From contig DBCQ01000026.1 of assembly GCA_002293155.1 (NCBI GenBank), positions 1,328 through 9,372 of the forward strand: a DNA stretch of 8,045 nucleotides, given 5' to 3'. The stretch comes from Burkholderiales bacterium UBA954. GTDB taxonomy: Bacteria > Pseudomonadota > Gammaproteobacteria > Burkholderiales > Burkholderiaceae_A. A program made the translations under genes and the position numbers. Of this stretch, positions 1 to 6,393 are shown piece after piece. Every line of letters starts with the position of its first letter. The first letter of the stretch is position 1. Under the pieces are notes generated by a model. That model did no database searches. It saw only the letters and a list, made by a program, of their open reading frames with translations, and had not been told where the DNA came from.

Positions 1-225
1 CCAATCTTGGCTCAGGCCATTGTTCCTGTATTGTTGGGAGATACCGCGGCCACACTTGCGGCCCGAGTTCTTCTTATGGAGCACCAGATCTACCCAATGG
101 CAATCGCAGCGGTGCTCTCAGGGCGTTGCCGTCTCATTGATGGCCGATGGGTTGATTCTGGTGTTGGCCACTTCAAACATGAATACGTTCCATGTCTCGT
201 CGACAAAAACCTGCCAAGTCACTGA
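1..225 (+). CDS. purN: Phosphoribosylglycinamide formyltransferase PurN, C-terminal part (5' end outside window)
   Basis: Only the last 74 residues are present; the frame is open from base 1 and stops with TGA at 223-225. PurN transfers a formyl group from 10-formyl-tetrahydrofolate to GAR, the third step of purine synthesis, in the cytoplasm. The visible part carries the typical end of the family: a PILAQA-like strand followed by PVLLGDT, then LAARVLLMEHQIYP, which matches the conserved D(T/S)xxxLxxRVxxxEHxxYP region, and a short tail with RLIDGRW. The catalytic Asn-His-Asp residues lie upstream of the window or at its edge and cannot be checked. The 3' end overlaps the next gene by 34 bases in another frame, which suggests cotranscription and translational coupling. 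The order purN then RsmB-like methyltransferase is, as I recall, common in Burkholderiales. Confidence 0.9.
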   Translation, partial: PILAQAIVPVLLGDTAATLAARVLLMEHQIYPMAIAAVLSGRCRLIDGRWVDSGVGHFKHEYVPCLVDKNLPSH

Positions 226-1511
226 CGCGTTTTGATCTGCTCGAGCGATTGATTGCAGAGGTTTTGCAACTCAGTGCCCCGGCAGACTCGGTGATTTCCG
301 CTTTTTTCCGCGCAAACAAGAATCTGGGAATGCGTGATCGCGCTTTCTATGCGGAGACCGTCTGGGCGGTTTTGCGTAACCGGTCCTGGTACACCCACTT
401 GTCTGCCGCAGGGTCAGGCAGTATGAATCGGCGTTTTGCGTTGTTGGCGGTGCTCGACTGTTTTGGGCCCGCCGGGCTCGCACCGGATCCCGCGCGCAAA
501 ATCTTTCCCCAGGTCTCTGACCAAGAGCAGGCGTGGCTTGCGCATGTGGAGTCGGTTCGGCAGACGCAGATTGATCCTGCGGTCCGTGAGAGCATTCCGC
601 CTTGGCTCTATCAAGAGTGGGTGGCACGCTTAGGGCCAGCCGAGGCCTTGGCCTGTGCTCGCGCGATGAATCAGACGGCGCCTCTCGATCTTCGGATCAA
701 CACCCATCTCGTTAAGCCCGCAGAGGTTATCGATGAGTTCCTAAGCGATCAGGTATCGGTCACTCGGTTCGATTTTTTCCCGGATGCCCTTCGTATCGAA
801 GGCAAGCCCGCGCTCCATAAAACCAAGCCCTTTCTCAGGGGCTGGGTCGAGGTACAAGACCTTGGCAGTCAATGCCTTGCAAAATTGGTTCATGCAAAGC
901 GTGGGCAATTTATTGTGGATTTCTGCGCGGGTGCAGGTGGCAAAACACTCGCGATCGGCGCTGCGCTAAAAAATACTGGAAGACTCTATGCCCTTGATGT
1001 TTCTGCGACGCGGCTCGCGCGTCTAAAGCCAAGGCTTGCGCGAAGCGGATTATCCAATGTCTGGCCATCTGCAATCACTGGACCCACCGACGATCGGGTT
1101 AAGCGCCTCCACGGCAAGGCGGACGCTGTCTTAGTGGATGCTCCCTGCAGCGGCCTGGGAACGCTGCGCCGTAACCCAGATTTGAAGTGGCGTATGACTG
1201 CGGATCGAATTGGGCCCTTAAATGAGCAGCAATCCGAGATCCTTTTGCAGGCCTCACGGCTCGTCAAGTCAGGCGGACTCTTGGTCTACGGAACCTGCAG
1301 CCCCTTGCCGCAAGAAAACGAGTTGATTGTTGAGCGGTTTTTGTCGGAACAACCCGGGTTTCGACGGGTCTCAGCCCAAGAGATTCTGAGCGCCCAGAGA
1401 ATTGATCTCCCTGCCGATTGGCAGGCTTTTACAAGTGCAGGAGACCTCATGCTCTGGCCTCATCGCACGCAAACAGATGGTTTCTATGCGGCGGTTCTGA
1501 CCCGAGATTAA
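192..1511 (+). CDS. RsmB/NOP-family SAM-dependent RNA (cytosine-5) methyltransferase
   Basis: The 439-residue protein is close to E. coli RsmB (429 aa). Residues about 12-70 resemble a reduced NusB-like N-terminal helical region. The Rossmann methyltransferase core begins near QDLGSQ (222-227), then the SAM-binding motif DFCAGAGGKT (243-252), motif IV DAPCSG with Cys319, RNPDLKWR (327-334) and motif VI GTCS with Cys369. In this family the motif VI Cys attacks C6 of the target cytosine and the motif IV Cys helps release the product; both are present, so the enzyme should be active. The substrate is probably rRNA (RsmB methylates C967 of 16S), but Burkholderiales often encode a second RsmB-like protein next to purN, so I do not assign the exact site. 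ATG 192 is the only ordinary start after the in-frame stop at 180-182. No clear Shine-Dalgarno precedes it, consistent with coupling to purN. Confidence 0.9.
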   Translation: MSRRQKPAKSLTRFDLLERLIAEVLQLSAPADSVISAFFRANKNLGMRDRAFYAETVWAVLRNRSWYTHLSAAGSGSMNRRFALLAVLDCFGPAGLAPDPARKIFPQVSDQEQAWLAHVESVRQTQIDPAVRESIPPWLYQEWVARLGPAEALACARAMNQTAPLDLRINTHLVKPAEVIDEFLSDQVSVTRFDFFPDALRIEGKPALHKTKPFLRGWVEVQDLGSQCLAKLVHAKRGQFIVDFCAGAGGKTLAIGAALKNTGRLYALDVSATRLARLKPRLARSGLSNVWPSAITGPTDDRVKRLHGKADAVLVDAPCSGLGTLRRNPDLKWRMTADRIGPLNEQQSEILLQASRLVKSGGLLVYGTCSPLPQENELIVERFLSEQPGFRRVSAQEILSAQRIDLPADWQAFTSAGDLMLWPHRTQTDGFYAAVLTRD

Positions 1512-1517
1512 TTGGGG

Positions 1518-1546
1518 TTTCCAATCCCGGGTGGGGGTGGGATAAT
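1518..1546 (+). promoter_or_regulatory. Putative sigma-70-type promoter for the desaturase
   Basis: A TTTCCA element (1518-1523, four of six consensus bases) lies 17 bases before GATAAT (1541-1546, five of six). The start of transcription would fall near 1553, giving a leader of about 40 bases before the TTG start. The -10 box lies inside the short palindrome GGGATAATCCC (1539-1549). Identical AATCCCG motifs occur at 1523-1529 and 1544-1550, 21 bases apart. This is pattern-based only; such matches also arise by chance. Confidence 0.35.
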
Positions 1547-1566
1547 CCCGAGGATCACAAATTGAA

Positions 1567-1581
1567 GCCCCGAAGAGGGGC
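1567..1581 (+). promoter_or_regulatory. Small stem-loop directly upstream of the desaturase ribosome binding site
   Basis: GCCCC (1567-1571) pairs perfectly with GGGGC (1577-1581) around the loop GAAGA. The hairpin ends one base before the Shine-Dalgarno segment, so it could affect ribosome access or 5' mRNA stability. No T-run follows, so it is not a typical intrinsic terminator. A five-pair GC stem can occur by chance; a regulatory role is inference. Confidence 0.35.
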
Positions 1582-1588
1582 GAGGGAG
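1582..1588 (+). promoter_or_regulatory. Ribosome binding site that decides the TTG start of the desaturase
   Basis: GAGGGAG lies five bases before TTG 1594. The reading frame is open upstream only to the stop TAA at 1543-1545 and contains no ATG or GTG there. The first in-frame ATG is at about codon 71, after the first histidine box. A TTG start is therefore required, and this site favours 1594 over the TTG three codons later. Confidence 0.65.
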
Positions 1589-1593
1589 CTGAA

Positions 1594-2691
1594 TTGGAAT
1601 TATTGGCATATGGATGGGACCTTGTTCGCTACGGCCTGACAGGCTGGGCGTGGCCCGCAATCCTTGCGTTTACCTTGATCACAACGCACCTTACGATCAT
1701 TGGTGTAACGGTTTTTCTTCACCGCTGCCAGGCGCACCGGGCCCTTGAACTCCATCCCCTAGTCTCACACCCGCTGCGTTTTTGGCTCTGGCTCTCAACC
1801 GGTATGGTCACCAAGGAGTGGGCGGCGATTCACCGTAAGCACCATGCCAAGTGCGAAACCGAGGAAGACCCCCATAGCCCGCAGACACGCGGCATTGAGA
1901 CAGTATTGTGGCGCGGCGCGGAGCTTTATCGCGTTGCCGCGAAAGATTCTGAGCTCGTTGAGCGCTACGGCCACGGAACCCCTGACGACTGGATTGAGCG
2001 CAACCTCTATACAAAACACAGTGCATTGGGCGTGTCGATTTTGTTGGTGGTCGAGGTCCTCATGTTCGGCGTGATTGGTGCCGCGGTCTGGGCGATTCAG
2101 ATGGCCTGGATACCGATGTTGGCCGCCGGTGTCATCAACGGCATTGGCCACTGGTGGGGATATCGTAATTTTAAAAGTCCAGACACCAGCACCAATATCT
2201 CCCCCTGGGGCATTCTCATTGGCGGAGAAGAGCTGCATAACAATCACCATACATTTGCCACATCGCCAAAGCTCTCATCAAAGTGGTATGAGTTCGATAT
2301 CGGCTGGATGTATATCCGGTTGCTGTCATTTGTGGGCTTAGCAAAGCCTCGTGCCTTACCGGCGGAGATGCTCCTAGACCCAGCACGCGATCAGATTGAT
2401 GCCGACACGGTCGAGGCCGTGATCTCATACAAATACGAGTTAATTGCCGTCCTCTCGAAAACATTTAAACGGGACTTACGCAAGATCAAACCGCAGTCCG
2501 CATCTGCGGAGAAATGGTCAGAGCTGCGTAAGGAATTTGAATCGATGTGGAGCCGCCGGCAGATGACGGTTGAGCAAGCGGTCCACGGGCTTCAGGCGTG
2601 GTGCGCGAAGGCTGAGGCCTCCGGCTCCGCTGCGCTGATTGAGTTCTCTCGCCAAATCCGTATGGTGATTCCGCGTCGTATTGCTGCCTAA
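1594..2691 (+). CDS. Membrane fatty acid desaturase (acyl-CoA/acyl-lipid delta-9 type, COG1398)
   Basis: A 365-residue integral membrane di-iron enzyme that should insert a cis double bond into a saturated acyl chain using O2 and an electron donor. The histidine ligands of the stearoyl-CoA desaturase family are all visible: H43RCQAH48, H80RKHH84, N182xxxH186 and H215NNHH219. Hydrophobic segments lie at about 20-42, 60-72, 143-168 and 170-185, on either side of the boxes, as in the family. Residues about 258-365 form a polar, basic extension beyond the catalytic core; its end (LQAWCAKAEASG, then EFSRQIR) recalls the C-terminus of ISL3-family transposases. The TTG start is supported by the GAGGGAG site. 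The gene has its own putative promoter and stands alone, convergent with mltD. The chain, the regiospecificity and whether the substrate is CoA-, ACP- or lipid-linked cannot be read from sequence. Confidence 0.9.
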   Translation: MELLAYGWDLVRYGLTGWAWPAILAFTLITTHLTIIGVTVFLHRCQAHRALELHPLVSHPLRFWLWLSTGMVTKEWAAIHRKHHAKCETEEDPHSPQTRGIETVLWRGAELYRVAAKDSELVERYGHGTPDDWIERNLYTKHSALGVSILLVVEVLMFGVIGAAVWAIQMAWIPMLAAGVINGIGHWWGYRNFKSPDTSTNISPWGILIGGEELHNNHHTFATSPKLSSKWYEFDIGWMYIRLLSFVGLAKPRALPAEMLLDPARDQIDADTVEAVISYKYELIAVLSKTFKRDLRKIKPQSASAEKWSELRKEFESMWSRRQMTVEQAVHGLQAWCAKAEASGSAALIEFSRQIRMVIPRRIAA

Positions 2692-2703
2692 CACGCTCGT
2701 AAA

Positions 2704-2727
2704 TGATCGAGGTGGCCGCTCAGATCA
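2704..2727. terminator. Stem-loop at the convergent desaturase/mltD junction, possible bidirectional terminator
   Basis: TGATCGAG (2704-2711) pairs with CTC (2719-2721) plus GATCA (2723-2727): eight pairs with one bulged A (2722) and the seven-base loop GTGGCCG. It lies between the desaturase stop (2691) and includes the mltD stop codon (2725-2727, minus strand). No strong T-run follows on either strand (only TTTA on the minus side), so Rho-independent termination is uncertain. Position and symmetry are the main support. Confidence 0.4.
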
Positions 2728-4347
2728 CTTCTGGGCGGTGTTTGCAGCTTTCTTTTTTGGCACTTCTTTTTTCTCGGTTGGGCTTTGGTCGGCCTGGGCT
2801 GTGACGACCGTTCGTTTCCCGCGCTCGTCCGTCATCACTGTCCGGGTTTGTGCGCCACGAATTAACAATCGTTGACCAGGTTTAATCTCGGCTTCAATCT
2901 TATTGAGTTTTGTGAGCTCATTTGCACTGACGCCGTAGCGTTTAGCAATTTTGGCAAGCGTATCCCGCTTGGTCACCCGGTGATAAACGGCCTTCATCTG
3001 CTCGCGTTCGATTACTTTCGATCCCGTGAAGCGTGCCAGAGTCGTTTCAATATGTGCCTCATCGACCTGGGCAGCGATTGGGGCAAGAATTGTGGTTCCG
3101 GGCAGGGGCTGCGCGTTACGCTTTAACCCGTTGGCCCGAATCAGATCACTGGTCGGCACGCCCGCGCGTGTTGCAAGAGAGGCGAGTGTTTCTTTCGTTT
3201 TTAGGGTGTAGGGCTTCCAGGTGACCAGAGGCTCCCCCCGGGCGATATGGGCCGCAAGCGCACGGGAGAATTCTTCGGCTCGGTCAGCCGGCAAGACAAT
3301 CCGATTGGTTCGGCTTGCGCTAATCACCGGACGGTGGTGAGAAGGATTGAGCTCAACAAATTCCTGGGTGGTCATTCCAGCAAATCGCGCCGCAAGGGAA
3401 AGGTCAATCGATTGTTCTTTATCGATGACAATAAAAAATGGTTTATTCGGAATTCTGGGTAGCGAGACGCCGTACTCTTCGGGCTTCGCAAGGATATTTC
3501 TTAGGGCGATTAGCTTTGGAACGTAATGTGCGGTTTCTTTGGGCATCTTGAGATGAAGATATCCAGTTGGTTTTTTTTGCGCCGCATTTCGCTTGCGGGC
3601 CCGCAGTACCGCTCCCTCGCCCCAGTTGTAGCTTGCAAGAGCCAGAAACCAGTCGTTATCCTGAAGATCATGGAGTTTCTGAAGATAGTCAAGCGCTGCG
3701 CGGGTTGATTCGATGACATCGCGCCGCTGATCAAGCCACCAATTCTGTTCCAACTCAAACACGCGACCCGTCGAAGGAATGAATTGCCACAAGCCCGCAG
3801 CCTTTGCTTTGGAGAGTGCCTGGGGGTTAAATGCGCTCTCGACTATTGGCAGCAAGGCGAGCTCGGTGGGCATGTTACGGGCTTCGAGCTCCTCAACAAT
3901 ATGGAAGAGATATTTTCCGCCTCGCTCAAACACTCGGTTGAGGTACTCTGGGTTTCGAGTAATCCAGCGCTCGTGCTGCTTCACGAGTGGGGAGTCTAGC
4001 TCTGGGATCGAAAATCCGGCGCCAATCCGATCGATAAGATTCTCATAACGTTGGGTCTGAAGAATCGGAGTCTGAGGCTTGAGGGGCCCTGCTGCCGCCT
4101 CTTGGTTCGCGGAGCGATCGGGCAGCTGTTGCGTGGCGGCGGAGGCGAAAGCGGGAGCGGGTGTCGATGCAGGCGCTGGCGTGGGACGGGCGCCGGAACT
4201 GGAATTCACTTTGGACTCCACCGATGCGACCCCTGGCCCGGTCATTGAGATTGGTGGGGGCATTGCTGCGCAGCCCACCAAGAGCGACACGGCCGAGATC
4301 AATAGGCTGGGCGCCACAGAGCTTTGATATTTTTTCATCGGGCCCAT
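2725..4347 (-). CDS. mltD: Membrane-bound lytic murein transglycosylase D (lipoprotein with LysM repeats)
   Basis: The 540-residue protein cleaves the MurNAc-GlcNAc bond of peptidoglycan, leaving a 1,6-anhydro-MurNAc end. The N-terminus has a KK pair, a hydrophobic stretch and a lipobox ending LLVGC (Cys26); Ala follows the Cys, which fits sorting to the inner leaflet of the outer membrane. Residues about 35-95 are a Pro/Ala/Ser-rich linker. The SLT domain (about 140-265) has the catalytic Glu170 in PIVESAFNP, then AAGLWQF and ASYNWGEGAV. LysM repeats are recognisable at about 378-421 and, more strongly, 453-496; a degenerate one may lie at 303-352. A basic Lys/Ala tail closes the protein. 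E. coli MltD is shorter (452 aa). The ATG at 4347 overlaps the gloB stop by one base (TAATG), implying coupling; the ATG at 4338 (Met4) is an alternative and also leaves a good signal peptide. Confidence 0.93.
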   Translation of the reverse strand: MGPMKKYQSSVAPSLLISAVSLLVGCAAMPPPISMTGPGVASVESKVNSSSGARPTPAPASTPAPAFASAATQQLPDRSANQEAAAGPLKPQTPILQTQRYENLIDRIGAGFSIPELDSPLVKQHERWITRNPEYLNRVFERGGKYLFHIVEELEARNMPTELALLPIVESAFNPQALSKAKAAGLWQFIPSTGRVFELEQNWWLDQRRDVIESTRAALDYLQKLHDLQDNDWFLALASYNWGEGAVLRARKRNAAQKKPTGYLHLKMPKETAHYVPKLIALRNILAKPEEYGVSLPRIPNKPFFIVIDKEQSIDLSLAARFAGMTTQEFVELNPSHHRPVISASRTNRIVLPADRAEEFSRALAAHIARGEPLVTWKPYTLKTKETLASLATRAGVPTSDLIRANGLKRNAQPLPGTTILAPIAAQVDEAHIETTLARFTGSKVIEREQMKAVYHRVTKRDTLAKIAKRYGVSANELTKLNKIEAEIKPGQRLLIRGAQTRTVMTDERGKRTVVTAQADQSPTEKKEVPKKKAANTAQK

Positions 4348-5105
4348 TATCCGCGAAAGTTATCTTTTTGCTTTCGCATTACGGAAAACTCTTCCGCGTC
4401 GGCGCATTGAAGAAAGGGATTGGTGAGAAGTTCCATCTCAATTGAGCTTGGCAGTGTCATACAGTGCTCCGACCGAAGCTGTTCAACATGGGCCCGCCGT
4501 GCACGCATATCTGTATTTAATGGTTTGCAGTGTGTGGCAAATTTTAGATTCGATTGTGTGTATTCATGGGTGCAGTAAACAGCCGTGTCGGGCGGCAGTG
4601 CGGCTAATTTCTGAAGTGATTCCCACATCTGTTGGGCTGTTCCTTCGAAGAGTCGGCCACAGCCTGCAGCAAATAAGGTATCCCCACAAAAGAGCACTGG
4701 CTGGCTTGATGCACAAAAACCAAAATAGGCGATGTGATCAAGGGTATGACCCGGCACTTCGATCACCGAGAGTCGGCAGTTTAAGCGGCCAATCTCCACA
4801 ACATCGCCGGCTCTTACCGGCACGGTGATCCCCGCGATTGCGCGATTACTGGGGCCATAAACGGGGATCTTGGCCTGCCCCTCGGGCCTTGGGGCCTGCT
4901 GGGTGAGTTCGGCAATACCGCCAATATGATCTCGGTGGTGATGGGTAATCAGTATGGCGGCAAGCTTTAGCCCCCGCTGGCTTAGGTCTTCGAGGACGGG
5001 CGCGCTATCACCGGGGTCAACCACCACCACCTCGTCGGCTGCCTCTGTGTCGCAACCGATGATCCATATATAGTTATCCTCAAATGCCGGAACTGCACGA
5101 ATCAT
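4347..5105 (-). CDS. gloB: Hydroxyacylglutathione hydrolase (glyoxalase II)
   Basis: This cytoplasmic metallo-beta-lactamase-fold enzyme hydrolyses S-D-lactoylglutathione to D-lactate and glutathione, the second step of methylglyoxal detoxification. The 252 residues match the usual length (E. coli 251). The start region ([11 protein letters not shown]) is the canonical N-terminus, which fixes ATG 5105. All expected metal ligands are present: H55, H57, D59 and H60 in THHHRDH, H120 in PGHT, D142 in GDTLF and H180 in THEYT. The C-terminal glutathione-binding helix is also recognisable, with TNPFL and the RxxK pattern R244-K247. It is the first gene of a minus-strand pair with mltD. The same mltD-gloB pairing occurs in E. 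coli, although no functional link between the two products is obvious. The 5' end overlaps the divergent methyltransferase by 22 bases. Confidence 0.96.
   Translation of the reverse strand: MIRAVPAFEDNYIWIIGCDTEAADEVVVVDPGDSAPVLEDLSQRGLKLAAILITHHHRDHIGGIAELTQQAPRPEGQAKIPVYGPSNRAIAGITVPVRAGDVVEIGRLNCRLSVIEVPGHTLDHIAYFGFCASSQPVLFCGDTLFAAGCGRLFEGTAQQMWESLQKLAALPPDTAVYCTHEYTQSNLKFATHCKPLNTDMRARRAHVEQLRSEHCMTLPSSIEMELLTNPFLQCADAEEFSVMRKQKDNFRG
5068..5073 (+). promoter_or_regulatory. Possible -10 element for the yafS-like/rnhA transcript
   Basis: TATAGT lies within the AT-rich segment 5066-5076, inside the gloB coding region. The hexamer 17 bases upstream (CTGTGT, 5045-5050) is a poor -35. Transcription from it would begin near 5080, only about four bases before ATG 5084, so the message would be nearly leaderless; that agrees with the lack of a Shine-Dalgarno there. 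Weak evidence. Confidence 0.2.
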
Positions 5106-5950
5106 TTATCAACCCTTTTAAAAATTGGGAATCATGGGGCCAGACGCCACTGGGGAAACGACTGCTTGCGCAGGAGCAAGCATGGCTTGATGCAACGCTT
5201 CAAGATGTCTTTGGTTATCACGCGGTCCAAATCGGGCCAGAGCCTCTCGATGCCTTGCGGACCAATCGTATGTCATGTCGGGGCAAGATGGTGTGGCCTG
5301 ATGCAAATCATCTGCCGCATGATGTTGGAGTGGCACCGACTGAGGCACTACCCTCTGCGCCGTCGGCGGGCGATCCGGAGATTGCTCAGCCCTGTCGCTT
5401 TGTGGGCGCAACCCACGACCTGCCTTTTCTAAGCGAGAGCCTTGATCTTCTTGTGCTGCCCCATACGCTGGAGGTCGCCCGCGACCCCCATCACCTTCTT
5501 CGAGAGGCCCAGCGCGTCTTGATCCCGGAGGGCAGGCTGGTCATCACGGGCTTTAATCCTTTTAGCCTCTGGCGGATGCGAAGATCCTGCCGGTCGGTTA
5601 ACCGATTCCCTCCTGCAGGCCATCAGTGGATCTCCCTGCTGAGGTTAAAGGACTGGTTAAAGCTCCTGAACTTTGATCTTGGAGCGGGTGGTGCTGGCGC
5701 CTTTGGCGCCTACTTGCCACCGCTCGACTCTGAGCGGTGGCTCGAGCGCTTGGCCTGGATGGATCCAGCGGGCCGCAGATGGTGGCCACTTGCGGGGGGC
5801 GTCTATTTTCTAATGGCCGTTAAGCGGGTGCATCATATGCAACTGATTGGCCCCAGTTGGCGTGAACGTCGCCAACTCGCTGGCCGCACGGTAACCGCAC
5901 AGAAAGCACTCCATTCATGTCCAGCGCAGCAAAACCCCAGGAAGTCATAG
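5084..5950 (+). CDS. yafS: YafS-like class I SAM-dependent methyltransferase, substrate unknown
   Basis: The 288-residue protein resembles E. coli YafS, which also sits between gloB and rnhA. Shared features are WG-PLGKRLL near residue 18, YGYH-type motif FGYHAVQIG (43-51), DLPF (112-115), [10 protein letters not shown] (121-130), [13 protein letters not shown] (134-146) and ITGFNPFS (154-161). These correspond to the acidic, motif IV and post-motif regions of a methyltransferase 11-type fold. The usual GxGxG SAM loop is replaced by QIGPEPLD (49-56), so cofactor binding is not certain. Residues about 66-106 are a Pro/Ala-rich insert longer than in YafS. The basic C-terminus ends in low-similarity sequence overlapping rnhA. 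ATG 5084 is the only usable early start; the next in-frame ATG is at codon 63. Function is not established in the family. E. coli yafS has the same divergent orientation relative to gloB. Confidence 0.8.
   Translation: MPELHESFINPFKNWESWGQTPLGKRLLAQEQAWLDATLQDVFGYHAVQIGPEPLDALRTNRMSCRGKMVWPDANHLPHDVGVAPTEALPSAPSAGDPEIAQPCRFVGATHDLPFLSESLDLLVLPHTLEVARDPHHLLREAQRVLIPEGRLVITGFNPFSLWRMRRSCRSVNRFPPAGHQWISLLRLKDWLKLLNFDLGAGGAGAFGAYLPPLDSERWLERLAWMDPAGRRWWPLAGGVYFLMAVKRVHHMQLIGPSWRERRQLAGRTVTAQKALHSCPAQQNPRKS
5113..5119 (-). promoter_or_regulatory. Ribosome binding site of gloB
   Basis: Read on the minus strand, AAAAGGG lies seven bases before the gloB ATG at 5105. It supports that start and falls inside the beginning of the divergent methyltransferase gene. 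Confidence 0.55.
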
Positions 5951-6387
5951 TCCACACGGATGGCGCCTGCAAGGGTAACCCTGGGCCTGGCGGCTGGGGT
6001 GCCGTGTTGTCCTATGCGGGTGCGGAAAAAGAGCTGTTTGGGGGCGAGGCGCAGACCACCAATAACCGCATGGAGTTACGGGCCGTGATTGAGGCTCTCA
6101 ACGCGCTTAATCGAGGCTGTCGGGTGAGGGTGGTGACTGATTCTCAATACGTCCACAAAGGGGTGGAGTTATGGATGGAGGGCTGGAAACGCAAGAACTG
6201 GAAGACCGCCGCCGGTAAGCCAGTCGCCAACCGAGATCTCTGGGAGGCCCTCGATGAGGCCTTGCGCCAGCACGAGGTTCGCTGGGAATGGGTCCGCGGA
6301 CACCAGGGCCACCCCGGCAATGAGCGTGCAGACGGCCTCGCCAATCGGGGCGTTGAATCGATTACGCTATCGCAAGTCCAGACCTAA
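5917..6387 (+). CDS. rnhA: Ribonuclease HI
   Basis: The enzyme cuts the RNA strand of RNA:DNA hybrids, removing R-loops and primers in the cytoplasm. The 156 residues match the E. coli length (155). The catalytic residues are all in place, each five positions later than in E. coli: D15 in [15 protein letters not shown]53 in NNRMEL, D75 in TDSQY, H129 in GHQGHPGN and D139 in NERAD. The basic handle region (WKRKNWKT, 90-97) is also present, so this is a full type 1 bacterial enzyme. The first 34 bases overlap the upstream methyltransferase in a different frame; only a weak AGAAAG precedes the ATG, so translation may be coupled. In E. coli and many other proteobacteria rnhA is next to dnaQ; here an efflux adaptor gene follows after six bases. 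Confidence 0.96.
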   Translation: MSSAAKPQEVIVHTDGACKGNPGPGGWGAVLSYAGAEKELFGGEAQTTNNRMELRAVIEALNALNRGCRVRVVTDSQYVHKGVELWMEGWKRKNWKTAAGKPVANRDLWEALDEALRQHEVRWEWVRGHQGHPGNERADGLANRGVESITLSQVQT

Positions 6388-6393
6388 GCGCCT

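Noticed and set aside
192..225. Two gene overlaps of exactly 34 bases in the window (192-225 and 5917-5950)
   Set aside because: Equal length is striking, but the sequences share no similarity and the phase follows from the length alone; taken as coincidence.
1795..2250. 151-codon open frame on the minus strand opposite the desaturase
   Set aside because: It covers the histidine-box region of a clearly real gene and its translation has no coherent motif.
2744..2772. Repeated C-T6 runs that could be terminator T-tracts for the desaturase
   Set aside because: They encode the lysine clusters of the MltD tail and are not directly preceded by a GC-rich stem in the right orientation.
4442..4828. 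128-codon open frame on the plus strand opposite gloB
   Set aside because: It is antisense to conserved glyoxalase II sequence and lacks family features; a chance open frame.
5697..5711. Repeated GGCGCC sites near GGCGCCTTTGGCGCC
   Set aside because: They lie within the methyltransferase coding region and reflect Gly-Ala codons; no flanking structure supports a functional site.
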